From assembly GCF_002251795.1 (NCBI RefSeq), contig NZ_NOXU01000031.1, positions 310,001-374,000 on the forward strand: a stretch of 64,000 nt of DNA, in the 5' to 3' direction. Positions 25,280 to 35,593 of the stretch are shown here, piece after piece. Below the pieces are notes generated by a model that ran no database searches, had not been told where the DNA came from, and worked only from the letters and a program-made list of their open reading frames with translations. The position numbers were made by a program, and so were the translations under genes. Origin of the DNA: Niveispirillum lacus. Lineage in GTDB: Bacteria; Pseudomonadota; Alphaproteobacteria; Azospirillales; Azospirillaceae. Each line of letters opens with the position of its first letter. The first letter of the stretch is position 1.

Positions 25280-26046
25280 GAGAAGAAAATCCCCGTCAGC
25301 AGATAATTCAGCACCAGAATGAGAATGGAGGCAGACACCACCGCATTGGTCGTAGCGGCACCAACCCCCTGTGCGCCCCCACGCGAATTGTAGCCATGGT
25401 AACAACCCATCAACGAGATCACGAAGCCGAAGCAAGCCGCCTTCACCAGACCCGAAACCACATCCATGAATTCGAGGTACTGCCAAGTATTGTTGATGTA
25501 GCTGGATGCATTAAAACCCAGTCGGTACACAGCCACAAGATAACCGCCGAACACACCGATAATATCGGCGACCAGCACCAGAATGGGGAGCATGGTGGTG
25601 CCTGCAATCAAGCGTGGAACCACCAGATATTTATAGGGATTGGTCGAAAGGGTGGTCAGCGCATCCACCTGTTCGGTCACCCGCATTGTACCGAGTTCGG
25701 CCGCCATAGCCGCACCAATGCGTCCTGCCACCATCAGGCCGGCCAGAACCGGCCCCAACTCCCGCGTGATCGACAGCACAACCACGGTTGCAATCGCACT
25801 TTCTGCCGAGAACCGTGAAAAGCCACTGTAACTTTGCAGCGCCAGCACCATGCCGGTGAAGACAGCGGTCAGGCCGACCACCGGCAGGCTGTAAAAGCCG
25901 ATTTCCACCATCTGCCGGCCGATATGGCGAAAATAGAAAGGCGGACGAAGGCAATGGGCCAACGCAGTGAAGGTGAACAGGGCCAAGTGACCCGCCGCTT
26001 CCATGAAGGTCAGGGTAGCCCGGCCAATCGCACTGAGGAAATTCAT
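25276..26046 (-). CDS. mlaE: ABC transporter permease MlaE
   Basis: The product has 256 residues, close to the 260 of E. coli MlaE, with about five hydrophobic helices. Diagnostic segments are GMVLALQSYSGFSRFSAESAIATVVVLSITRELGPVLAGLMVAGRIGAAMAAELGTMRVTEQVDAL and ADIIGVFGGYL. It is the membrane domain of the Mla phospholipid transporter. The ATG at 26046 is preferred; the frame extends upstream to 26190 without family features. It is the first gene of a two-gene operon with mlaF and is divergent from the leuA leader. Confidence 0.9.
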   Translation of the reverse strand: MNFLSAIGRATLTFMEAAGHLALFTFTALAHCLRPPFYFRHIGRQMVEIGFYSLPVVGLTAVFTGMVLALQSYSGFSRFSAESAIATVVVLSITRELGPVLAGLMVAGRIGAAMAAELGTMRVTEQVDALTTLSTNPYKYLVVPRLIAGTTMLPILVLVADIIGVFGGYLVAVYRLGFNASSYINNTWQYLEFMDVVSGLVKAACFGFVISLMGCYHGYNSRGGAQGVGAATTNAVVSASILILVLNYLLTGIFFS

Positions 26047-26590
26047 GAACTTGGCCTTCTCCTTGCCGGAACCCAACCCATCGCTAGACAATGGGGTGTC
26101 TTCTGTCAATGTCGAGGGGGAAGGGCGCGGGGGAGCCATGTATGGCGTATCGCAGTGCACCCAAGCCGGCCCCGCATGGAGCCTTTGCATTTCTTTCCTT
26201 GTGAAGGTTCTTGCCGCGCCGGTGATTTCGCCTTAAAACCGAAACATGTAACGAGCTGTCGATCTGATCGGCGGTCTTGAACCTTTTCAGGATGGACGGT
26301 CCCCCGTGATGGCGGCAGACCACAAGATGGAACAGCAGGTCAGCACGGGCGCTCGCGCCCGCGCCATTGCTGTGTCCACCTCCATCCGCAGTGGCCACCC
26401 TGTCCCGGCCACGAGCCTACGACTAATTTCCCCCTGAGCGCCCGATGTCGTGCCGCCATCGCCGCGGTGCGGCCCGCGATCAGGGGCACAGGTGCCAACC
26501 GGGCACCGCCAGCAACCAAACAGTCTTTCTATTTTATCGGCGTGACGTTCCGCCATGGACCGCGACCGATGTGCCGCAAGGGACCAGGAC
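26047..26590. promoter_or_regulatory. leuA leader region with possible leader peptide
   Basis: This 544-base region has no convincing full gene. A small ORF at 26309-26437 (42 codons, or 36 from an ATG at 26327) ends with codons CTA-CGA-CTA-ATT-TCC-CCC before its stop, using the rare leucine codon CTA twice. Downstream, GCGGTGC (26464-26470) can pair with GCACCGC (26503-26509), while GGTGCC (26491-26496) can pair with GGCACC (26502-26507); the two folds exclude each other. A T-rich stretch lies at 26524-26536, somewhat far from the hairpins for a classic terminator. A leucine-sensing attenuator is possible but unproven. Confidence 0.4.
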
Positions 26591-28150
26591 ATGACCATCA
26601 TCCGCGACAGCAACCGCGTCATCATTTTCGACACGACCCTCCGCGACGGCGAGCAGGCCCCCGGCTGCTCCATGAATTTGGATGAGAAGCTGCGCATCGC
26701 CACCGTGTTGGAAGAAATGGGCGTCGATGTGATTGAAGCCGGTTTCCCGATTGCATCCAATGGTGACTTTGAAGCGGTACGGGAGGTGGCCAGGACGGTC
26801 AAGAATGCCACCATCGCCGCCTTGGCCCGCACTGCGCGCGCCGATATCGACCGTGCCGCCGAGGCATTGCAGTTGGCGCAGCGCAAGCGCATCCACACCT
26901 TTATCTCCACCAGCCCGGTTCACATGAACTACATGCTGAAGATGACAGAGGAAGAGGTGTTGCAGCGGACCATTGACTATGTCGGTTACGCCCGCAACCT
27001 GACCGATGATGTGGAATGGTCGGCCCAAGATGGGTCGCGGTCCGATCGTGATTTCCTGTGCAGATGTGTTGAGGCGGCCATCAAGGCGGGCGCTACCACC
27101 ATCAATATCCCAGACACGGTCGGTTATGCTCTTCCCGAAGAATATGCCTCCATGTTTAAGGATGTGATGACCCGCGTCCCCAACTCGGACAAGGCTATCT
27201 TCTCCGTCCATTGTCATAACGACCTGGGCCTGGCCGTCGCTAACTCCCTGGCGGGTATCGGGGTGGGCGTGCGTCAGGTGGAATGCACCATCAATGGCCT
27301 GGGTGAGCGCGCCGGTAATGCGTCGCTGGAAGAGATCGTGATGGCGCTGCGCACGCGCCATGACCTGATCGGCTGCACCACCGGCATCAAGACAGAGCAC
27401 ATCACCCGGATTTCCCGTCTTGTATCCACCATCACCGGTTTCCAGGTGCAGCCCAACAAGGCCATCGTCGGTGCCAACGCCTTCGCGCATGAAAGCGGTA
27501 TCCATCAGGACGGCATGCTGAAACATGCCGAGACTTATGAGATCATGACCCCGGAATCGGTGGGTCTGAACCGGTCCTCCCTGGTCATGGGCAAGCATTC
27601 CGGCCGCGCCGCCTTCCGCGCCAAGCTGAAGGAACTGGGCTATGATGATCTGGGCGAAAACGCGGTGAATGATGCGTTTGGCCGATTTAAGGATCTGGCC
27701 GACCGCAAGAAGGACATCTATGACGAAGACATCGTCGCCATCATGGATGATGAGGTCGGCCGTCAGCATGACCGTGTCCGGTTTCAGGCACTGCATGTTG
27801 TCGCCGGTTCGCGGGGTCCGCAACATGCGGTGCTGGAACTGGAGATTGACGGCCAGCCAATTCCGCCTGTGGTTGCCTTTGGCAATGGTCCGGTGGATGC
27901 GGTGTTCAATGCCTTGAAGCTGGCTTTCCCGCATGAGGCGAAGCTGCAATTGTATCAGGTGCATGCGGTGACCCAGGGAACAGATGCCCAGGCGGAGGTG
28001 ACCGTGCGCCTGGAGGAGGGCGGCAAGACCGTTAATGGCCAGGGAGCGGATGCCGATACCTTGGTGGCAAGTGCGCGGGCTTATGTGCATGCGCTGAACA
28101 AGCTGATCACCAAGCGCCTGAAGACAGCGCCGGTAGCCATGTCCGCCTGA
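26591..28150 (+). CDS. leuA: 2-isopropylmalate synthase
   Basis: The product has 519 residues. The catalytic domain opens with IIFDTTLRDGEQAPGCSMN and continues with the HCHNDLGLAVANSLAG metal site and NGLGERAGNASLEEIVMAL. The C-terminal regulatory domain (about residues 390-519) binds leucine for feedback inhibition in this family. The enzyme condenses acetyl-CoA with 2-ketoisovalerate, the first step of leucine synthesis. It is transcribed alone, with a long leader before it and a strong terminator after it. Confidence 0.95.
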   Translation: MTIIRDSNRVIIFDTTLRDGEQAPGCSMNLDEKLRIATVLEEMGVDVIEAGFPIASNGDFEAVREVARTVKNATIAALARTARADIDRAAEALQLAQRKRIHTFISTSPVHMNYMLKMTEEEVLQRTIDYVGYARNLTDDVEWSAQDGSRSDRDFLCRCVEAAIKAGATTINIPDTVGYALPEEYASMFKDVMTRVPNSDKAIFSVHCHNDLGLAVANSLAGIGVGVRQVECTINGLGERAGNASLEEIVMALRTRHDLIGCTTGIKTEHITRISRLVSTITGFQVQPNKAIVGANAFAHESGIHQDGMLKHAETYEIMTPESVGLNRSSLVMGKHSGRAAFRAKLKELGYDDLGENAVNDAFGRFKDLADRKKDIYDEDIVAIMDDEVGRQHDRVRFQALHVVAGSRGPQHAVLELEIDGQPIPPVVAFGNGPVDAVFNALKLAFPHEAKLQLYQVHAVTQGTDAQAEVTVRLEEGGKTVNGQGADADTLVASARAYVHALNKLITKRLKTAPVAMSA

Positions 28151-28190
28151 CGCGACTCCGATTCCCCGTCCCCCGATCGGTTTACCCCGG

Positions 28191-28225
28191 AAACCCCCGC
28201 CCGTACGCGTCTGGCGGGGGTTTTT
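28191..28225 (+). terminator. Rho-independent terminator after leuA
   Basis: AAACCCCCGCC and GGCGGGGGTTTTT form a long GC stem with an 11-base loop followed by five T. It is a textbook intrinsic terminator. Confidence 0.88.
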
Positions 28226-29499
<1,274 letters not shown>

Positions 29500-29611
29500 T
29501 CGATCGTCTATTGCGATCCGATATTTACAGCGCCGCGTTGAAGCGTTACTTTCACGTTGTTTTGTAAGCCGTCATTATGGCGGCTTACCCGATCACGGGA
29601 CACCAACCCCG

Positions 29612-30490
29612 GTGAAGACACGCAATAGCGGTTCCGTCGTGCGAATTGCCGCTCCCGTCTGGGGGATGGTTCAACGATTCTACTTTCCGCTGCTGATCCT
29701 GGCCGCCATCGCCTTGATGATGATCGGCCATGTGAATAGTACGGCGGTTGAACAGGCGCGCACACGGGTAACGGATGCGGTGTCGCCGGTGCTCAATGTC
29801 ATGTCCAGGCCGGCCGCCAGTGTCGCTGACGCCCTGGAGTATTTCCGCCAACTCGTTGATCTGCATGATGAAAACGCGCGCTTGCGCGAGGAGAATGCCC
29901 GCCTGCGTCAATGGGAACAGGCGGCGCTGCGTATGGATGCGGAAAATCGATCCCTGCGGTCGCTGCTGTCATTCAAACCTGACCCTGCGGCCACTGTTGT
30001 GACTGGCCGTGTTGTCGGTGACCCTGGTGGCGCCTTTGTCCGCACTGTGGTGGTCACGGTCGGTGAGCGTGAGGGGGTGGAGCGGGGGCAGGCTGTCATG
30101 TCCGGCCAAGGGTTGGTCGGGCGTATCGTGCAAGTGGGTGACTGGTCGGCGCGTGTGCTGCTCGTCACCGATTTGAACGCCCGTATCCCGGTCGTTCTCG
30201 AAAGCAGCCGGCAGCGCGCCATGCTGGCCGGGGACAATTCTGACCACCCGCTTCTGACCTATCTGCCACCCAATAGTGAGGTGCGGCCGGGTGAAAGGGT
30301 GTTCACCTCTGGTCATGGCGGGCTGTTCCCGCCGGGCCTGCCGGTAGGCATTGTCGAAAAAGGTGCCGATGGCAAGCCGCGTGTCGTGCCCATGGCCGAC
30401 CTCTCGCGGCTTGAACATGTCCAGGTGATCGATTTTGGCACGACCGGCGGTGTGGCCGCTGAAGCGACGCTGCCCGGCGCGATGAAGTGA
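29612..30490 (+). CDS. mreC: Rod-shape-determining protein MreC
   Basis: The product has 292 residues starting with GTG at 29612. One membrane span (about 22-42) is followed by a coiled coil (about 80-115: LVDLHDENARLREENARLRQWEQAALRMDAENRSLRSLL) and the beta-rich MreC domain (VVTGRVVGDPGGAFVRTVVVTVG, GLVGRIVQVGDWSARVLLVTDLNARIPVVL). MreC links MreB to the penicillin-binding protein PBP2 in the periplasm. The stop overlaps the mreD start (GTGA). Confidence 0.94.
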   Translation: MKTRNSGSVVRIAAPVWGMVQRFYFPLLILAAIALMMIGHVNSTAVEQARTRVTDAVSPVLNVMSRPAASVADALEYFRQLVDLHDENARLREENARLRQWEQAALRMDAENRSLRSLLSFKPDPAATVVTGRVVGDPGGAFVRTVVVTVGEREGVERGQAVMSGQGLVGRIVQVGDWSARVLLVTDLNARIPVVLESSRQRAMLAGDNSDHPLLTYLPPNSEVRPGERVFTSGHGGLFPPGLPVGIVEKGADGKPRVVPMADLSRLEHVQVIDFGTTGGVAAEATLPGAMK

Positions 30491-31011
30491 GGGCGACGGC
30501 CTTGGCCGGCGGATTGTTCCATCAACTGGACCAGACGGGTCGCAATCTGCTGCCCCTCGGCGTCACTCTTCTGGCCATGCTGGTGGGTATGGTGCCATTG
30601 CCGTTGCCTGGTTATGCCATGGTCACGGTGCCCTTGATGCTGATGTGTCTGTTCTACTGGGTCATCCACCGTCCCGACCTGCTTCGGCCCCTGGTCGTTT
30701 TTGCCATCGGTTTGTTGCAGGATCTGATCGGGGGCACACCCATCGGCATGACCTCCATGGTTTTGATTCTGGCCTACTGGCTGCTGATAACGCAGCGCCG
30801 ATTTTTCCTGGGACGTTCGTTCGTGATGTTGTGGATCGGTTTTGCCTTGGTTGCAGTCGGGGCGGCGGCCGTACAATGGGCGGTCTTCGCGTTAATGACG
30901 GCGACGATGCTGGACGGTCGGCCGGTGCTGGTGCAGGCCCTCCTGGGCGTGGCATTGTTTCCCCTGATGGCCTGGCTGCTGCAACGTCTGCATCGCGCCT
31001 ATTTGAGCTGA
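30487..31011 (+). CDS. mreD: Rod-shape-determining protein MreD
   Basis: The product has 174 residues with about five membrane helices, no long soluble part and the weakly conserved MreD pattern (LLQDLIGGTPIGMTSMVLILAYWLL). It starts with a GTG that overlaps the mreC stop codon. Identity rests on its position between mreC and mrdA together with size and hydrophobicity. It is needed for the elongasome in the inner membrane. Confidence 0.88.
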   Translation: MRATALAGGLFHQLDQTGRNLLPLGVTLLAMLVGMVPLPLPGYAMVTVPLMLMCLFYWVIHRPDLLRPLVVFAIGLLQDLIGGTPIGMTSMVLILAYWLLITQRRFFLGRSFVMLWIGFALVAVGAAAVQWAVFALMTATMLDGRPVLVQALLGVALFPLMAWLLQRLHRAYLS

Positions 31012-31020
31012 GGTTCACCC

Positions 31021-32931
31021 ATGTCGGCCTTTGATCGGGATGCCGAACGGCAGCGTATGCTGTCCCGCCGCACGATGGTGCTGGGCGGGCTGCAGGGTGC
31101 TGCTGTCGCTACACTCGCGGGTCGGCTTTACTATCTTCAGATCGTGGAGAGCGATCGCTACACGGTCCTGGCCGAGGATAACCGTATATCGCTTCGGCTG
31201 GTGGCGCCCCCACGTGGTCTGATCACCGACCGATTCGGGGTGCCGTTGGCGGTTAATGAGCAGAATTTCAGCGCCATCATTGTGTCCGAACGGGCCGGTG
31301 ATGTGCAGCAGATCCTGGACGAGGTTGGTAAGCTGATCCCGCTGACGGAGACGGACGAGCGGCGGATTCAACGAGACATTCAGCGATCCCGCTCTTTCGC
31401 GCCCATTACCATCAAGGAGAACCTAACCTGGGATCAAGTGGCCGCCATTGAGGTGAACTTGCCCGATCTGCCGGGCGTATCGATTGATGTCGGCCAGGTC
31501 CGTTCCTACCCGTTCGGCGAAGCGCTGTCCCACGTCTTGGGTTATGTTGGTGCAGCCTCGGAGAAGGATGTTGAAGGATCGACAGATCCCCTGTTGACCC
31601 TGCCAGGTTTTCGCGTCGGCAAGGGCGGGATTGAGAAACAATATGATCAGGCCCTGCGCGGCGCCGCGGGCAACCGGCAACTGGAGGTTAATGCAGTCGG
31701 GCGGGTGATCCGCGAGTTGTCGCGCGATCCCGGTCAGCCTGGGCGTGAGGTGGCCCTGACCATCGATGCCAAACTCCAGCATTATATGCATCAGCGCCTT
31801 TCGGCCGAGCAAAGTGCTGCGGCAGTGGTAATGGATGTCCATACCGGCGGTATCCAGGCCCTGTGTTCCAGCCCGAGTTTCGACCCAAACCAGTTTGCCA
31901 TGGGCATCGGCTATGATGCCTATCAGGCGTTGCTCAAAGATGAGCGTACCCCCCTTATCAATAAGGTCATTGCCGGGCAGTATCCGCCGGGCTCGACCTT
32001 CAAGATGCTGACGGCGCTGGCGGCGTTGGAGTCGGGGATCGTTGATGCCGATCACCGTGTCTACTGCCCCGGTCATATGGAACTGGGCGGCCACCGCTTC
32101 CATTGCTGGCGGCGCGGTGGGCATGGCAGCATGGATATGGTCGGCTCGTTGATGCATAGCTGCGACGTCTATTTTTATGACATCGCCGGCCGTATTGGCA
32201 TGGATCGCATTGCAGAGATGGCGCGCAAGTTCGGGTTGGGCGGCCGGGTTGGGCTCGAAATCCCGGGTGAGAAGCCGGGTTTGATTCCGGACCCCAAATG
32301 GAAGCGCCGGGCCTTGAAACAACCTTGGCATCAGGGGGAGACGCTTATCGCGTCGATGGGTCAGGGCTATGTGTTGACCACTCCGTTGCAACTGGCGGTG
32401 ATGACCGCGCGGCTGGCCAGCGGCAAAGCGATCCAACCCCACCTGCTGAAATCCATTGAAGGTCAGTTCACCGAAACCACGGAATGGCCCGGCATTGACG
32501 TGAAGCCCGAAAATCTGGCTGTGGTTCTGAAGGGCATGAACGCCGTGACAAATGTGCCGGGGGGGACAGGCTATCGTGCCCGCATCAATGTGGCGGGCAT
32601 GGAAATGGCCGGGAAGTCTGGCAGCGCCCAGGTGCGTCGGATTTCCATGGCCGAGCGCAGTACAGGGGTGCGAAGCAACGAGTCACTGCCCTGGCGGGAA
32701 CGCGACCACGCTTTGTTTGTCGCCTATGCTCCTGTGCATGCCCCCAAATATGCCTGTGCGGTTATTGTCGAGCATGGTGGCGGTGGTGGCGCGGTGGCCG
32801 CGCCAATCGCTCGCGATATCCTTCTTGAGTGCCAGATGCTGGATGCAGCTCGCGCGACTGTGGCGCAGCAGCCCCCCCCATCGACCGACACAACGCCGGT
32901 GCCGCCACCGGCGGAGGGAGGTACGCCATGA
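31021..32931 (+). CDS. mrdA: Penicillin-binding protein 2 (MrdA)
   Basis: The product has 636 residues: a short cytoplasmic tail and one membrane span (about 18-40), a pedestal domain, and a class B transpeptidase domain. The active-site motifs are S325 in PPGSTFK, SCD in MHSCDVYFYDIAG, and KSG in MAGKSGSAQ. It cross-links peptidoglycan during cell elongation and is the target of mecillinam. The C-terminus has a Pro-rich tail. Its stop overlaps the rodA start. Confidence 0.95.
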   Translation: MSAFDRDAERQRMLSRRTMVLGGLQGAAVATLAGRLYYLQIVESDRYTVLAEDNRISLRLVAPPRGLITDRFGVPLAVNEQNFSAIIVSERAGDVQQILDEVGKLIPLTETDERRIQRDIQRSRSFAPITIKENLTWDQVAAIEVNLPDLPGVSIDVGQVRSYPFGEALSHVLGYVGAASEKDVEGSTDPLLTLPGFRVGKGGIEKQYDQALRGAAGNRQLEVNAVGRVIRELSRDPGQPGREVALTIDAKLQHYMHQRLSAEQSAAAVVMDVHTGGIQALCSSPSFDPNQFAMGIGYDAYQALLKDERTPLINKVIAGQYPPGSTFKMLTALAALESGIVDADHRVYCPGHMELGGHRFHCWRRGGHGSMDMVGSLMHSCDVYFYDIAGRIGMDRIAEMARKFGLGGRVGLEIPGEKPGLIPDPKWKRRALKQPWHQGETLIASMGQGYVLTTPLQLAVMTARLASGKAIQPHLLKSIEGQFTETTEWPGIDVKPENLAVVLKGMNAVTNVPGGTGYRARINVAGMEMAGKSGSAQVRRISMAERSTGVRSNESLPWRERDHALFVAYAPVHAPKYACAVIVEHGGGGGAVAAPIARDILLECQMLDAARATVAQQPPPSTDTTPVPPPAEGGTP

Positions 32932-34079
32932 CGCTGGATATCTCCGGTGATAGCGCCGCCCTGTCTTTTACGGAGAAGCTTGGACAGATCCCCTGGTCTT
33001 TTGTCCTGCTGATTACCGCGGTGGCCTGCGTCGGCTTTGCGATGCTGTATTCCGCCGCCAATGGTCAGTTCGACCCCTGGGCATCCCGTCAAATGGTGCG
33101 CTTTACCGTCGGTCTTGGGCTGATGCTGTTCATCGCCATGGTCGATATTCGCATCTGGATGAAAATGGCCTACCCGCTTTACGGCCTGGTCATGGTGCTG
33201 TTGATCGGTGTGGACCTGTTCGGGTCGATGGGTAAGGGCGCGCAACGGTGGATTGATCTTGGTTTTGTCCAGTTGCAGCCCTCAGAGATCATGAAGATCA
33301 CGCTGGTGATGGCCTTGGCCCGTTATTTCCATGGCGCCTCGCTGGAGGATACGGGGCGTATCCCGTTCCTGCTGGTCCCCCTGGCGATTGTGGCAGCCCC
33401 GGTGGCCCTGGTGCTAGCCCAGCCCAATCTTGGGACTTCAATGATGCTGATCATGGCATCAGGGGCGATGTTTTTCCTGTCGGGGGTTCGCTGGTGGAAA
33501 TTCGCGCTGGTCATCAGCGCGGTGTTGATCGCCATCCCGCTCAGTTGGCAGTTCCTCTTGCATGATTACCAGCGCGACCGTGTGGAAACCTTCCTGGACC
33601 CAGACAGCGACCCATTGGGGACTGGCTACCACATCACCCAGTCGAAGATCGCCTTCGGTTCGGGCGGGTTGATGGGGAAGGGTTTCCTGCAGGGTACCCA
33701 GAGCCACCTCAACTTTCTGCCGGAAAAACAGACTGACTTTATCTTCACCATGCTGGCCGAGGAATTCGGGCTTGTTGGATCGATCAGCTTCCTGCTGCTT
33801 TACTGTATGCTGCTGCTGTTCGGCTTTATCATTGCCGGGCGATGTCGCCACCAGTTCGGGCGTTTGCTGGCGCTGGGACTAACCGTCAATCTGTTCCTTT
33901 ACCTGTTCATCAATGTCGCCATGATCATGGGGTTAATCCCTGTGGTGGGCGTCCCGCTGCCGCTGATTTCTTATGGTGGGACCGCGACACTGGCGGTGAT
34001 GGTGGGTTTTGGCCTGTTGATTTCGGTCCATGTACATCGCGATGTCCGTATGTCACGGCGCGGCCTGGGCGATCTGTAG
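32928..34079 (+). CDS. rodA: Peptidoglycan glycosyltransferase RodA
   Basis: The product has 383 residues and about ten membrane helices (SEDS family). Diagnostic segments are LGFVQLQPSEIMKITLVMALARYF, AQPNLGTSMMLI, GKGFLQGTQSHLNFLPEKQTDFIFTMLAEEFG and GVPLPLISYGGTATLAVMVGFGLLISV. It polymerises glycan strands with PBP2. The ATG at 32928 overlaps the mrdA stop (ATGA). It closes the mre operon. Confidence 0.94.
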   Translation: MTLDISGDSAALSFTEKLGQIPWSFVLLITAVACVGFAMLYSAANGQFDPWASRQMVRFTVGLGLMLFIAMVDIRIWMKMAYPLYGLVMVLLIGVDLFGSMGKGAQRWIDLGFVQLQPSEIMKITLVMALARYFHGASLEDTGRIPFLLVPLAIVAAPVALVLAQPNLGTSMMLIMASGAMFFLSGVRWWKFALVISAVLIAIPLSWQFLLHDYQRDRVETFLDPDSDPLGTGYHITQSKIAFGSGGLMGKGFLQGTQSHLNFLPEKQTDFIFTMLAEEFGLVGSISFLLLYCMLLLFGFIIAGRCRHQFGRLLALGLTVNLFLYLFINVAMIMGLIPVVGVPLPLISYGGTATLAVMVGFGLLISVHVHRDVRMSRRGLGDL

Positions 34080-34234
34080 CCGGGGGTGTCGTCATTCCAG
34101 GCGCGCAAGGCTCGGTCGCCGAAAAAAGCAACGGTGACCCCATCGAAAATTGTCGACAAGGCTGAAGGCCTTTGCTACACAGCGCGCCTCGCCACGGTGT
34201 ATGCCCTGGTGAGCCGCGATAGCGGACGTGGATT

Positions 34235-34310
<76 letters not shown>

Positions 34311-34338
34311 ATCCACCCGATTTCGCCTGTTGAAGGTT

Positions 34339-34414
<76 letters not shown>

Positions 34415-34475
34415 ACCTTCCCTCCACAAGCAATCAATTGATAGCCAAGCCACCTGCCCCGCAGGTGCTAGATCA

Positions 34476-34502
34476 GCGCTGTCTTCAGAGCTACGTTTTT
34501 TT
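34476..34502 (+). terminator. Terminator after the tRNA-Lys pair
   Basis: A short stem (GC.CTG / CAG.GC around a TCTT loop, one mismatch) is followed by TACG and seven T. A second perfect 7-bp hairpin (CACCTGC / GCAGGTG) lies just upstream at 34451-34467. Together they probably end the tRNA transcript. Confidence 0.55.
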
Positions 34503-34622
34503 GGTCCGGCCTAGTCAGGACCCCGCCGGTGCGGGGCTGCGACCTATCGCCTTGATCCTGCCCTGATCCACCGTCACCCTGATTTAGGGGGTGAGGGGAA
34601 TGCCAGGTGGAGGAGGGTACAG

Positions 34623-35009
34623 ATGTTGCGTGGCTACTACAAAGGGCTGGCGCTGTTTTTGGTGCTGGTGGCAGGCCCGGCCTTCGCTGACGAGGTGGCG
34701 CCATCCACCAAGTCCCTCGAGACCTGCATCGACTCGCGCCGTATCAATGGCTGGACCTCGGAGAATGACAGGGTCCTGATCGTGACATTGGGCGCCAAAC
34801 AGCGCTACCGTATCCAGCTCAGCCCGTCAGCCAGGGTGTTCAGTGTCAGCAGTCAGACGACGTTGGCCTTTGTTCCACGGAGTGACGGATCACTGTGTCG
34901 GGGATGGGGTCACGTGAGCGTGGAGGGGCAGCGTATCCCTATTCTGTCCATCACGCGACTGGCCGATCCGCTGCCCACGGGTGAGAAACTGGCCGAACCG
35001 GAGAAGTGA
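34623..35009 (+). CDS. Small exported protein of unknown function
   Basis: The product has 128 residues with a signal peptide (MLRGYYKGLALFLVLVAGPAFA). The mature part contains the pattern CIDSRRINGWTSENDRVLIVTLGAKQRYRIQL, then a second cysteine in SLCRGWGHV; the two cysteines could form a disulfide. It resembles small periplasmic proteins annotated as DUF6491, but this is uncertain. A strong ribosome-binding site (GGAGGAGGG) precedes the ATG. The next gene starts one base after its stop codon. Confidence 0.75.
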   Translation: MLRGYYKGLALFLVLVAGPAFADEVAPSTKSLETCIDSRRINGWTSENDRVLIVTLGAKQRYRIQLSPSARVFSVSSQTTLAFVPRSDGSLCRGWGHVSVEGQRIPILSITRLADPLPTGEKLAEPEK

Positions 35010-35010
35010 C

Positions 35011-35589
35011 GTGTCCCTGTCGCCCTTTGTTCCTTTTCGTCTTACCGTGTGCGGGATCGATGAATTGCCGGCCCATGCCGCCGCCGGTGTCACCCATCTG
35101 GTCTCCATCCTGGACCCGGCACGAGAACCCCTGTCGGCCTTCGATGCTTATGGCCCACACGACCGCGTCGACCTGCGGTTCCACGATATTGTTGAGGAAC
35201 TGCCAGATCAGGTGGCTCCGGTGGCGCAGCATCTTGATAATGTCCTGGCCTTTGGTCGCCATCTGTCCGCAACGGCCCGGTCGGGTGATCATCTTCTGGT
35301 CCACTGCCATATGGGCATCTCTCGGTCGACCGCAGCCATGGCCCTGATTCTGGCTCAGGCGCGGCCCGACCTGGATGCCGCCCGCACGTTGGCCGAGGTG
35401 GTCCGAATCCGACCGCAGGCATGGCCGAACATGCGTATGCTGGAGATCGGCGGCGACATGCTGGGCCGGCGGGCCGAGTTGCTGGAGGCTCTGCGCGAAG
35501 TCTATGCGCGCCGCGCGGCCGGGCAGGCGCAGTGGCTGCGCTTTTTGCAGGAGAATAACCGCAGCCGCGAGGTTGCGCATATGGGGTGA
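35011..35589 (+). CDS. Dual-specificity-type protein tyrosine phosphatase
   Basis: The product has 192 residues from a GTG at 35011, which follows the upstream stop directly. The active-site P-loop is HCHMGISRSTAA with nucleophile C99, and the upstream aspartate in RFHDIVEE may be the general acid. The fold is that of small tyrosine or dual-specificity phosphatases. The substrate is unknown. It is likely co-transcribed with the preceding exported-protein gene and ends four bases before the convergent glnE. Confidence 0.85.
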   Translation: MSLSPFVPFRLTVCGIDELPAHAAAGVTHLVSILDPAREPLSAFDAYGPHDRVDLRFHDIVEELPDQVAPVAQHLDNVLAFGRHLSATARSGDHLLVHCHMGISRSTAAMALILAQARPDLDAARTLAEVVRIRPQAWPNMRMLEIGGDMLGRRAELLEALREVYARRAAGQAQWLRFLQENNRSREVAHMG

Positions 35590-35593
35590 CAGT

